A stretch of 64,000 nucleotides of DNA, taken from assembly GCF_042684265.1 (NCBI RefSeq), contig NZ_JBHULB010000005.1, forward strand, positions 124,001 through 188,000, read 5' to 3'. A model generated the notes under the pieces. The model did no database searches, was not told the DNA's origin, and saw only the letters and a program-made list of their open reading frames with translations. The stretch is from Croceitalea marina. GTDB taxonomy: Bacteria; Bacteroidota; Bacteroidia; Flavobacteriales; Flavobacteriaceae. Positions 34,984 through 43,189 of this stretch are shown here, one piece after another (the first letter of the stretch is position 1; each line of letters opens with the position of its first letter). Made by a program: the position numbers and the translations under genes.

Positions 34984-37308
34984 TCAGCTTTTATCCTCAT
35001 CATAAATTAGTAATCTCTTAGCTAGACCATTTGCTTTTTTAAAGGGGATAAAGTCTTTATCGGCTAAGGACCAATATTGCATGGCTATATCTAAATATTC
35101 ACGTGCTTTTTTCTTGTTTTCATTCTCAAGAATAACCGCCATTCTGTAATAGTAAAATGGTTCATCTGTTTTCTGCTCAATTGCCTTTTCGATGATATCT
35201 TTAGCAGTTTTAATATTCCCATTTTTAAAGTAAATATCAGCTAAAAAATAACCGGCGTCTGCTAATAATTTTTTTATCCGACCCTTATCTTCTTCTAAAA
35301 TTGTGAGACATTTATCATAATTGCCTAATCGATACGAATTAACCAGCTCAAAGTATTCCTCAAAACCATCACCAAAAGTCTTGTAATACTCGCCGCAAGC
35401 AAGAAACTCTTCATCCTTTATTTCCATATCATATCCTCTAAATAAAGAACCTGCCTGAATATTACATTTATAGGCAATTTTAGATTCTGGAGAATACTTA
35501 CTTACTTCCGTAAGGAGTTCGTCAACTTTTTCTGGTTGATTTATAGATTGATAAAGGTCGCATTTTACCGATAAGGTTCTGGTCAACATCACATTTAATG
35601 GCGTACGTTTTATACCGAGCTGTTCATAATCTGCATATACTTTTAGAGATTTATCTACTTGCCCGCGCATTCTCAAAAAGTAACCTTTAATCCACAAAAA
35701 ATTAAGACTATCGGAAAGTGTGGTAGATTCTTTTATTCCCTTATCTATTCTGTCATTAGCACTTTCAATATCTTGGTTTTTAAAATCTAAATAGGCCAAC
35801 CTAGTCTGTACAGTAGTATTCAGGGGGTCTATAGTTTCTTCTTCTAAAAGTATTTCTTTTGCCTGCGCTATTCTACCTTGCTTTTCATAAATATTGGCAT
35901 ACTTCATTCTATCTTGTTCCCTATCAGGAAACTCTTTGCTAAACCTATTTAAGGTTTCTTCTGCCTCTATATAATCTTCATTCTCTACCTGTAAATTGTA
36001 TAGCGTTAACAAGCCTTTTTCAACATTTCCATTGGCTATAGCTTCCTTTATTAAGACCATTGTACTGTCTAGGCCATAATTGGTTTTATAAAGAGGTAAC
36101 AAACGCTGATATGGGCTAAATTCATACGGAAACATTTTTCTACGCATTTCTTGTAGTTTAATGTAGGCATCCATATTGTTACTAATACCATAGAGCATTT
36201 CTTTAAGAAAAAACTGTAGCCTTTCGGGTAATGACGCCCCGTATTTAATTGCCTTTTTTGCAGATAATATGGCCTCATTTCTTTTGCCCATTCCGTAAAG
36301 TGGATCTGCAACATAATAATGACAAACAGCGCATGTAGGATCTAATTCGACTGCTCTTTTTGCTAAGCTTATGACCTCTTCTAAACCCGTTGGGTTTTTA
36401 TAAAAAGTAATGCGCGATTGCGTAAAATACTCAAGTGCCTCTATATTTTCAGAAATTAAAGTCGAACTGGGCAAATCAATTTGACTTTCACCAGTTTTTA
36501 AAGGATTTGGGATTTTATCATAAATCTGTTGCTTTATTTCATCTATGGCTACATATGGATCAGCATTTTGCACGTTTATTTTAACTACGATTTTACCGTT
36601 TTTTGAACTATATAAATCTCCTGTAAAAACAAATTGTCCATCTTTTTTGGTAAAGGATATTCTAGAAAAATAATCATTTCGTGATTTTTGCGCTATTTCG
36701 CGTTGCATGCCAACATTGGGTACTGTAAAAGCAGGAAGGCCTAATTGATCATAATATGGATGCAACCCATATTGCGAATAGGTATAAAACTCTGGTCGCT
36801 GATCCAGCGTTGTGGACAATAAATAAGACAAAGCCACCCCCAACCAATCTTGTTCTTCATTTGTAGTAAGATTTTCAAATTGAAAGCAGGCAATGGTTTT
36901 AACCTTTTTTAGTGATGGTACGAATGCTTTAATTTCCTTTCCCTCTTCATTCGTTAATTTTACAACCTCCGTTTGTTGCGTAGTATCACCATTGAATAAT
37001 AGACCCGCTAGTACGAATGCTATAATTACATTACCTATAATCAAGTATTTTGGCCATTTTATGGTTCCAGAATCTGTTTTCGGGTTTAATTGGTCACTAA
37101 AATATATTAGCACAGTTATCGCCGGAACTAATGTAAACCACACCAATAAATATTTATCAACCAAATATTGGCTTAAGTCATAGCGGGTAGTTAAAAATTC
37201 TACAAATTGAAGAAGACCAAAACCTACGGCAAAATAGGTTCCTAGATATTGTGGGACCTTTTTATCCCACAACTGCTGTATCCATGTCTTATTTGTTTCT
37301 GAACTCAT
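34984..37308 (-). CDS. Membrane protein with TolB-N-like domain and TPR array
   Basis: A 774-residue protein. Three hydrophobic segments lie at about 18-42, 48-68 and 85-105, then a domain with FENLTTNEEQDWLGVALSYLL, which resembles the region following cyclase or DNA-binding domains in TPR regulators (FlgO/TolB-N like). From about residue 290 to the end there are ten or more TPR-like helical pairs, for example AVELDPTCAVCHYYVADPLYGMG. No cyclase, kinase or winged-helix domain is present, so it looks like an adaptor or sensor without its usual output module. The topology of the TPR part (periplasm or cytosol) is uncertain. It is monocistronic and convergent with the VOC gene. Confidence 0.7.
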   Translation of the reverse strand: MSSETNKTWIQQLWDKKVPQYLGTYFAVGFGLLQFVEFLTTRYDLSQYLVDKYLLVWFTLVPAITVLIYFSDQLNPKTDSGTIKWPKYLIIGNVIIAFVLAGLLFNGDTTQQTEVVKLTNEEGKEIKAFVPSLKKVKTIACFQFENLTTNEEQDWLGVALSYLLSTTLDQRPEFYTYSQYGLHPYYDQLGLPAFTVPNVGMQREIAQKSRNDYFSRISFTKKDGQFVFTGDLYSSKNGKIVVKINVQNADPYVAIDEIKQQIYDKIPNPLKTGESQIDLPSSTLISENIEALEYFTQSRITFYKNPTGLEEVISLAKRAVELDPTCAVCHYYVADPLYGMGKRNEAILSAKKAIKYGASLPERLQFFLKEMLYGISNNMDAYIKLQEMRRKMFPYEFSPYQRLLPLYKTNYGLDSTMVLIKEAIANGNVEKGLLTLYNLQVENEDYIEAEETLNRFSKEFPDREQDRMKYANIYEKQGRIAQAKEILLEEETIDPLNTTVQTRLAYLDFKNQDIESANDRIDKGIKESTTLSDSLNFLWIKGYFLRMRGQVDKSLKVYADYEQLGIKRTPLNVMLTRTLSVKCDLYQSINQPEKVDELLTEVSKYSPESKIAYKCNIQAGSLFRGYDMEIKDEEFLACGEYYKTFGDGFEEYFELVNSYRLGNYDKCLTILEEDKGRIKKLLADAGYFLADIYFKNGNIKTAKDIIEKAIEQKTDEPFYYYRMAVILENENKKKAREYLDIAMQYWSLADKDFIPFKKANGLAKRLLIYDEDKS

Positions 37309-37461
37309 ATACTAGCTTATAGGTGCTAAGATATATAAAGTATGTAATTTGAAATGGTACTTTATTGTAATTAAATTTTAACACCAAAGTATTCTAAACA
37401 AAGTTTAGTAGGTTTAGTCCCTACTCATAAATTATGGGCTTTAGACATTCCTTAAAAATAG

Positions 37462-37490
37462 AAAAAGGCCTCTTAAATGGAGGCCTTTTT
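37462..37490 (-). terminator. Terminator of the metzincin gene
   Basis: AAAAAGGCCTC (37462-37472), a 7-base loop, and GAGGCCTTTTT (37480-37490) form a perfect 11-base stem. It lies 15 bases past the stop of the minus-strand metalloprotease gene and can act on both strands. Confidence 0.85.
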
Positions 37491-37505
37491 ACTAAAAACG
37501 GTACG

Positions 37506-38537
37506 CTAGTTATTGGGCCAATTGCCCCAATTGCTGCAATGCCCTGCTTTGTCGGTTTTCTCTACCACTCTATTCACTCCAGAATATCCAGCATTCATAA
37601 GTGCACGCGGAGAAAAATGTACTTTACCATTACTTTCTGTAATTGAAACCTTACCAAAATGAGCTTGGCTTAGTGCATGACCTGTTTCGTGCAATGCTAC
37701 AGTTTCAAAATCTACGCCACCACCAGTAGCAACCGTATCTTGCCAGTTAAAAGCATCATTGTAATAAATTTCTTTAATAGCTACATCACCTACCCCATCT
37801 TCATTAATATCTTCGATATAAGTAAGTGTAAAAGTAACCCCCAATATAAAAGAACCACCACCTGGTGCAACCAAATCAAAAAAGTCGCTTGGCAAAATTC
37901 CCGCTTGTACGATTATTCCTGGAAAAAAACCATTACTACCACCAAAGCCAAAAAACACATTCGAAATAAAACCAATATCGGTTGGAGATACTCCAAAGTT
38001 AGGAAGTTCAAGTCCATCGGAGCAAGTAACTTCATTCCATGTGTTCATTACATTCTCGATGGCCCCAAAAGTATTTAGTCCAGATGCTGTTGTTAATTGT
38101 GTGCCATCTATGATATAGGGCACAGTTTCCCCACCTGCATTTCTTGGGTCATTAGGGACGAAATCAGAGCCCAGCTGTTTATTTCCTGTATCGCTAAAAA
38201 AGACGGTTCTACCTGCAGCATCAGCGCTATAGTATTCCATTTTTTCTAATTGAACCCCATAAGGTATTAACAGTGCATTAAGTGCATCTGCTCTTGACTG
38301 TAGTTCAGAGAACTCATTTTGCTCAGTATTGTTAGCCTTAGCGAATTGCAGGTTAGAAGTTTTTAAATCTAATTTAGCAATTGGAGTTGCAGGAGGTAGT
38401 TGAGCAATATCAACCGCCACCATATTTTTCATGGATAGATTTACAGTTTGTAATTCAAGATTCTGTGTTTCTTCCTCAACCTCACAGCTGAAAAGAAGAA
38501 CCCCTGCAAAAGCGCAAGCGAATAAGGTTTTTTTCAT
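37506..38537 (-). CDS. Matrixin-like metzincin metalloprotease lipoprotein
   Basis: A 343-residue lipoprotein (lipobox LFSC, Cys18). The zinc motif HETGHALSQAH (283-293) fits HExxHxxxxxH, and an ALMNAGY segment with Met314 can serve as the Met-turn, placing it among the metzincins (M10-like). Residues 30-130 form a pro-region-like domain. The third His position lacks the Gly usually found between (HExxHxxGxxH), a small deviation. It probably digests protein at the cell surface or outside. It is the only gene between two non-coding gaps, with a strong terminator downstream. Confidence 0.85.
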   Translation of the reverse strand: MKKTLFACAFAGVLLFSCEVEEETQNLELQTVNLSMKNMVAVDIAQLPPATPIAKLDLKTSNLQFAKANNTEQNEFSELQSRADALNALLIPYGVQLEKMEYYSADAAGRTVFFSDTGNKQLGSDFVPNDPRNAGGETVPYIIDGTQLTTASGLNTFGAIENVMNTWNEVTCSDGLELPNFGVSPTDIGFISNVFFGFGGSNGFFPGIIVQAGILPSDFFDLVAPGGGSFILGVTFTLTYIEDINEDGVGDVAIKEIYYNDAFNWQDTVATGGGVDFETVALHETGHALSQAHFGKVSITESNGKVHFSPRALMNAGYSGVNRVVEKTDKAGHCSNWGNWPNN

Positions 38538-38640
38538 TTTAAAAGAGTTTAATTGATTATTTCGGTCTTAAATTATGATATATTTTTTTAATAAAGGATA
38601 TTTTGGCAACGAAATTACATAAGGCATCTTGAGCCAAAAT

Positions 38641-39870
38641 TCATAGGGTCTTTCTATTCTTTTCTTCTATCCATTTACTCATATACTTGGTACTTGCCAT
38701 TGTTTGATGCATTAAAAGAGCGCCAAAGAAATTTTTAGAGCGGTGGGCTTCTAGTTGTTGGCTGACCAAATCAATTTCATGAAACAAAATAGGTATGAGT
38801 TGCTCTTCGGAAAAATGATTTTTTATGGTATTGAATCCTGATTTTTGAACCAACAACCAAGCTTCCTTATTGCAGTAGGTTTCAATTGCTTTTTGAGCAA
38901 AATCAGTAGGCTTATCATAGTAGTCAGTGTAGTTTGGGATTCCCTCTGCTCCTATTGCGGTTGTTATGGTAGGGGTTCCATTTCGCATACCATCGATTAC
39001 TTTTCCTTTTAGTCCGGCGCCAAAACGTAGAGGGGCCAAATTGACTTTGGCTTGCTGCATTGTTTCATCCAAATCTTCGGCCCATCCATGGACATTAAAT
39101 CCTTCAGAAGGCTTATTCATTTCAGTGACCTGTTGTGGTAAGTAAGCACCATAGATATTAAGATTGCTTTGTGGTAATTCTTGTCTAATCAATGGCCAAA
39201 TAGAAGTTTTAAGGTATTTAATGGCATCTAAATTCGGAGCATGTTTTCCATTACCAATAAACAAGAAATCTTTTCGCTCCTCAAAGCTTGGCAATTCTTG
39301 TTTTTTTTCATTTGCCGCTGCTTCCACCATAAAGGGTAGTGTAAATAGCAAATCCTCAGGAATATGAAATACGGTTTTAAGCAACTCGGTTTCTGTGGGT
39401 GAAATCAAAAGCGTTAAATCAGAACGATAGATACTGGCAATTTCTCGTTTAGCCATATCATTCTCCATCCACTTTTCTGTAGTGAACTCCTCCCCTTTTT
39501 TATGACAGACTTCCCTTGTGTTTCTTAGTGAATGCAGGTCTTCCGTATTTAAAATACGAAGGGCATTAGGTACGGATTCTACCACCCGCCAGCCAAACTG
39601 CTCTTCTACCATAAAACGGTCAAATACTACTATATTAAGCTTAAGTTTTTTGATGAATTCATCAAAAGAGCTATCATTTAGTTTAATTGTGGTTCTTGTA
39701 ATATCTAATTTAGAAAGATCCTCAGAATAATTTGTTTCCTGCGCTGTACAAGCAAAAATAATATCAAATCCCTTCTTTTTAAAGCTAGTTAGTAGTTGTA
39801 GCATGCGATGGCCAGCCGCGGTTGTTTTTGGCTCTGGCCAGACAAAACCGATAAAGAGAGCTGTTTTCAT
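38641..39870 (-). CDS. Glycosyltransferase, GT4-like (GT-B fold)
   Basis: A 409-residue protein with a GT-B layout. The N-terminal domain starts MKTALFIGFVWPEPKTTAAGHRML, with the donor-side loop region; the C-terminal domain has FLFIGNGKHAPNLDAIKYL, FNVHGWAEDLDETMQQAKVNLAPLRFGAGLKGKVIDGM and TTAIGAEGIP, the typical GT4 nucleotide-sugar site with the conserved Glu region replaced by the GAGLKGK loop. It transfers a sugar from a nucleotide donor, but donor and acceptor are unknown. No signal peptide; cytosolic. It is not adjacent to other polysaccharide genes; the GT2 cluster starts about 9 kb away. Confidence 0.88.
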   Translation of the reverse strand: MKTALFIGFVWPEPKTTAAGHRMLQLLTSFKKKGFDIIFACTAQETNYSEDLSKLDITRTTIKLNDSSFDEFIKKLKLNIVVFDRFMVEEQFGWRVVESVPNALRILNTEDLHSLRNTREVCHKKGEEFTTEKWMENDMAKREIASIYRSDLTLLISPTETELLKTVFHIPEDLLFTLPFMVEAAANEKKQELPSFEERKDFLFIGNGKHAPNLDAIKYLKTSIWPLIRQELPQSNLNIYGAYLPQQVTEMNKPSEGFNVHGWAEDLDETMQQAKVNLAPLRFGAGLKGKVIDGMRNGTPTITTAIGAEGIPNYTDYYDKPTDFAQKAIETYCNKEAWLLVQKSGFNTIKNHFSEEQLIPILFHEIDLVSQQLEAHRSKNFFGALLMHQTMASTKYMSKWIEEKNRKTL

Positions 39871-39948
39871 GTGTTAAGTTCAAAAAACAAATTCAAGCTC
39901 AAATACAAGTGACAAAAAAGTACCACACTTATAAGCGTGTAGTTCTCT

Positions 39949-41460
39949 TTACATTAATGCTGCAAACTTTTTTGAGATATTAGAGCGTAACTTTCGCTCA
40001 TAATCTTCTTCGAGCCATTCTTTATAGTTCTTGGTGTTGTTCATAATACAATAGGAATATTGACGTACTCTAAATTGAATTTCTTCCTTTAAAGATTTTG
40101 CCAAAATACGAGCGTCAAAAACATCTTCGCTATTCTCAAAACATATTTGTGCGTGCTGTTCTATACTCTTCTCAAGCACCAACTTAGACTTTCCGCCTTG
40201 GGCGAAAACTTTTTTATATTCCTCTTTAATATTGAAATGGATATTTTTTGATTTGCTGAACTTGGCTTTAAGCTCTTCGGGCATTTCATAGATAAATTCA
40301 CGTTCAATCTCCTCGTCGTTCTTAATATTTTCTAGATAGAAGTCTGGAAAATGAAATATCTCTTGCCAATCTAGGGGTTCATCCCAAGGACCAAAACGGG
40401 CAATATTATTGCCCATGTCAATAACATTGAACTTCTTCTTGTTCGCTAAAACTCGAGATCCCCTACCAATCATCTGAAAGTATAAGGTCAAAGACCGTGT
40501 TGCTCGATTAAGGATAATCGATTCTACCGTAGGTTCATCAAAACCGGTAGTCAGTATACTAACCGAACTTAGAATAGCGTCAGGGGTGTTAGAAAACCAC
40601 TCAAGAATTTCTTTTCGTTCAGCTGCGCTGTTTCTATTATCTAAGTGTCGAACGTTATAACCAGCTTTTTTGAAGGTTTCATAAACATAATGAGAAGTGT
40701 TGATGCCATTGTTGAAAATCAAGGTCTTGGTACCTTTCGCTACTTCTTCATAGGCGGTAACCAACTTACCCAACATGCTTTGATTACCATAAAACTCGTC
40801 TGAAGATTTTACGGTATAATCACCATGTATACCAAGTTTAAGGCTCTTTAGGCTAACATCATAGTTATATAGTTCGGCTTTGGATAAAAATCCTTTTTCA
40901 ATCAAAGACTTTATAGATTTACCCACTATCAATTTTTTATAGTGGTCCTTCATCGGTAATTTGATGTTTGAACTTAAAGGGGTAGCCGTAACGCCAAGTA
41001 TGGTTGCCTCATCAAAATACTTAAATAGTTTTCGGAAAGAATTATAGTGTGCTTCATCAATAATAACAAGGCCAATATCCTTGATTTTTATTTTTTCTTC
41101 CTGTAGCCTATTATTAAGGGTTTCTACCATTGCAACAAAACAGGTAAACTCATCTTGGTCGTCAAACTCTTTTACCTCACTGTTGATGATCTTGTTTTTA
41201 ACCCCGAAGCCATGTAGCATTTTAGAGGTTTGTCTGCTAAGTTCTATACGGTGCGTTAATACAACGACCTTTTTTTTGGTCTGCTCAATATAACGTCTCG
41301 TAATTTCAGAAAAAACCACGGTTTTACCACCACCTGTTGGTAGTTGATATAATAAATTGCTGCCTTTCGGCATACCATGCAATTCTTTAAAGATTCTTTT
41401 TAAATCTTCTAATTGGTAATCGTAGAGGTCTTTTCTTGCAACTTCTTTTTCTACTTCCAA
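39949..41460 (-). CDS. DEAD/DEAH-box superfamily 2 helicase
   Basis: A 503-residue SF2 helicase. Motifs: Walker A QLPTGGGKT near residue 40, motif II DEAH (in IIDEAHYN), motif III-like TATP, motif V SILTTGFDEP and motif VI QMIGRGSRV. The compact two-RecA core with a basic C-terminal tail resembles the YprA/SSL2-type or restriction-helicase-like proteins widespread in Flavobacteriia. The start is TTG at 41460, since no ATG lies upstream before a stop and the next Met is inside the core. No nuclease or methylase partner adjoins it, so a defence role is not supported here. It lies divergent from rpoD. Confidence 0.88.
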   Translation of the reverse strand: MEVEKEVARKDLYDYQLEDLKRIFKELHGMPKGSNLLYQLPTGGGKTVVFSEITRRYIEQTKKKVVVLTHRIELSRQTSKMLHGFGVKNKIINSEVKEFDDQDEFTCFVAMVETLNNRLQEEKIKIKDIGLVIIDEAHYNSFRKLFKYFDEATILGVTATPLSSNIKLPMKDHYKKLIVGKSIKSLIEKGFLSKAELYNYDVSLKSLKLGIHGDYTVKSSDEFYGNQSMLGKLVTAYEEVAKGTKTLIFNNGINTSHYVYETFKKAGYNVRHLDNRNSAAERKEILEWFSNTPDAILSSVSILTTGFDEPTVESIILNRATRSLTLYFQMIGRGSRVLANKKKFNVIDMGNNIARFGPWDEPLDWQEIFHFPDFYLENIKNDEEIEREFIYEMPEELKAKFSKSKNIHFNIKEEYKKVFAQGGKSKLVLEKSIEQHAQICFENSEDVFDARILAKSLKEEIQFRVRQYSYCIMNNTKNYKEWLEEDYERKLRSNISKKFAALM

Positions 41461-41700
41461 AAGGCTATGTCTCTTGATTAGTTAATAACAAACCTTACAA
41501 AATTATGAGATTTTAATCCTACTTCTAGGCTCTTTTGCAGGAAATATTCCAAATACTATTAACAATTATATTCCCCTTAAAAAAACATCCTGTTTTTTGG
41601 CGATGCTCATAAATTTTTGATAATAAAGCCCTAGGTCATTAGGAAAAATGATTCTAAAAATGTATAATGAGGATTAATACTTAAAAAACCTAAAAAACGC

Positions 41701-42564
41701 ATGAGGCAACTTAAAATCATTAAACAGGTTACCAATAGAGAATCCAAATCCTTAGATAAGTACCTACAAGACATTAGTAAAATTGATTTAATAACTGCCC
41801 AAGAAGAAGTAGAATTAGCACAAAGAATACGCACTGGCGATCAAGTTGCCCTCGAAAAGTTAACCAATGCGAATTTACGATTTGTTGTTTCTGTAGCAAA
41901 GCAATACCAAAACCAAGGTTTAAAATTGCCTGATTTAATCAATGAAGGAAACGTTGGTTTGGTTAAAGCGGCAAAACGATTTGATGAGACCCGCGGATTC
42001 AAATTTATATCTTATGCCGTTTGGTGGATACGCCAATCCATACTTCAAGCTTTGGCCGAACAATCAAGAGTTGTTCGTTTGCCATTGAATAAAATTGGTT
42101 CAATAAATAAAATCAAGAAGACATTTTCATATTTAGAGCAGGCCCATGAGCGACCACCTTCTGCGGAAGAAATCGCAAAAGAACTCGACATGACCGTTAC
42201 CGAGGTCAAGCAGTCACTTAAAAATTCTGGGCGTCACGTTTCTATGGACGCTCCTTTAAAAGAAGGTGAAACTTCAAATCTCTATGACGTCATGCGTGCA
42301 GGAGAGTCTCCAAAACCGGACAGGGAATTGATGCATCAGTCTTTGAACACGGAAATTAATAGAGCTTTAGATACGCTTTCACCGCGTGAGGCAGATGTGG
42401 TTCGTTTATACTATGGAATAGGGCAACAACCTTCTATGACCCTAGAAGAAATTGGTAGTACGTTTGATTTAACAAGGGAACGTGTTAGGCAGATACGGGA
42501 AAAGGCAATTCGAAAATTGCGGCATAACTCGAAAAGCAAAATCCTAAAAACATATTTAGGGTAA
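41701..42564 (+). CDS. rpoD: Primary RNA polymerase sigma factor
   Basis: A 287-residue sigma-70 factor of the short Bacteroidota type, lacking region 1.1 and the non-conserved insert. Region 1.2 begins at about residue 17 (LDKYLQDISKIDLIT); region 2 has NLRFVVSVAKQYQNQGLKLPDLINEGNVGL and YAVWWIRQSILQALAEQSRVVRLP (2.3-2.4); region 3 and region 4 follow, the latter with the helix-turn-helix LEEIGSTFDLTRERVRQIREKAIRKLR. This form is the housekeeping sigma factor in the phylum and recognises TAnnTTTG promoters. It ends just before a strong bidirectional terminator. About 240 bases of AT-rich non-coding DNA precede it. Confidence 0.96.
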   Translation: MRQLKIIKQVTNRESKSLDKYLQDISKIDLITAQEEVELAQRIRTGDQVALEKLTNANLRFVVSVAKQYQNQGLKLPDLINEGNVGLVKAAKRFDETRGFKFISYAVWWIRQSILQALAEQSRVVRLPLNKIGSINKIKKTFSYLEQAHERPPSAEEIAKELDMTVTEVKQSLKNSGRHVSMDAPLKEGETSNLYDVMRAGESPKPDRELMHQSLNTEINRALDTLSPREADVVRLYYGIGQQPSMTLEEIGSTFDLTRERVRQIREKAIRKLRHNSKSKILKTYLG

Positions 42565-42565
42565 T

Positions 42566-42604
42566 AAAAAAGCCGTCAAGATAACTATCTTGACGGCTTT
42601 TTTA
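42566..42604. terminator. Bidirectional terminator between rpoD and the micro-ORF unit
   Basis: GCCGTCAAGAT pairs with ATCTTGACGGC around an AACT loop, with six A before and six T after. The symmetry makes it active in both directions. On the minus strand it lies 15 bases past the stop of the micro-ORF at 42620, which is independent evidence that this strand is transcribed. Confidence 0.92.
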
Positions 42605-42619
42605 TTGTAACACTAAGCG

Positions 42620-42721
42620 CTAAGAACAATTCATTTGGGAAATATTGTAATCTGTTAGAATTTCATTTAACTTGTTAATGAAATTCATGTAGGCTGTATT
42701 TTCGTTATTTTGGTTTTCCAT
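42620..42721 (-). CDS. Micro-ORF 2 of a tandem pair (33 residues)
   Basis: ATG 42721 to TAG 42620. The peptide begins MENQNNENTAYMNFIN, then KLNEILTDYN, and ends MNCS. It shares the pattern Y-x-x-F-(I/L)-x-x-LNEIL with the upstream micro-ORF, and the bases before its ATG (AAAACCTAAACTA) nearly repeat those before the other ATG, so the two units arose by duplication. It has no signal peptide or membrane segment. It ends just before the bidirectional terminator. A short regulatory or signalling peptide is possible; no family is recognised. Confidence 0.6.
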   Translation of the reverse strand: MENQNNENTAYMNFINKLNEILTDYNISQMNCS

Positions 42722-42749
42722 AGTTTAGGTTTTTGTGGGGCAAAAAAGG

Positions 42750-42848
42750 CTACAGGTAATCCAATTCAGCTAATTCGTTCAAACTTAAAATTTCGTTTAG
42801 TTCTTGTAAAAATGCAAGGTATTCCTCACCGTAGGTATCGTATAACAT
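42750..42848 (-). CDS. Micro-ORF 1 of a tandem pair (32 residues)
   Basis: ATG 42848 to TAG 42750. The peptide begins MLYDTYGEEYLAFLQELNEIL, is strongly acidic and would form an amphipathic helix. The EYLAFLQELNEIL core aligns with AYMNFINKLNEIL of the next micro-ORF, 28 bases downstream, while flanking residues differ, so conservation is at the peptide level. The upstream bases AAAACCTAATCTA are shared with the other unit. It is too short for gene finders and I know no family for it. Confidence 0.6.
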   Translation of the reverse strand: MLYDTYGEEYLAFLQELNEILSLNELAELDYL

Positions 42849-42889
42849 TTTAGATTAGGTTTTAAATTTGGGTCATTTTATTAACACTG

Positions 42890-42921
42890 TAAACTTATCT
42901 CAAAGTTCATAAGGTGACAAT
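42890..42921 (-). promoter_or_regulatory. Candidate promoter of the micro-ORF unit
   Basis: On the minus strand ATTG (42921-42918), 20 bases, then TAAGTTTA (42897-42890), each box one base from the Bacteroidota consensus with the right spacing. It predicts a leader of about 35 bases before ATG 42848. Confidence 0.35.
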
Positions 42922-43189
42922 AAAATGTGGTGAACTATCGTGAAAATGTTGTGAATTGATCGATTTACTAAAAACTTGTTAAAACAATGGTTTTTGTGTA
43001 GTCTGTATCTTACAGAAAAATAATTTTCTAAGGTTTGTCATTTCTATATCAAGAAATAAGATGCTAAAATCATCACATATATAGGTCCTTATACACTAAG
43101 GCATTTATGGATGATATGAAATCGCAATAAGGAGCATTTATCAACGTTTATCCTATACTATAGTTGCTTTTAACGTATTATTTTCTACC

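Larger units (their letters stand above)
42605..43189. other. 585-base gap between rpoD terminator and the GDPD-fusion gene
   Basis: The first 250 bases hold two micro-ORFs on the minus strand (annotated separately). The remaining roughly 340 bases (42849-43189) contain a candidate promoter for those ORFs and presumably the divergent promoter of the gene at 43190; I see no further ORF, RNA or strong repeat there. Confidence 0.6.

Noticed and set aside
37400..37440. Short stem AGTAGG/CCTACT upstream of the TPR gene as an operator
   Set aside because: Six base pairs in AT-rich DNA with no second copy is within chance.
39949..41460. The helicase as part of a defence or restriction system
   Set aside because: No nuclease, methylase or other defence gene adjoins it; the neighbours are a glycosyltransferase and rpoD.
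41579..41597. Hairpin of A-run and T-run upstream of rpoD as a terminator
   Set aside because: The stem is almost only A-T pairs and no transcript is expected to end there, since both neighbouring genes start from this gap.
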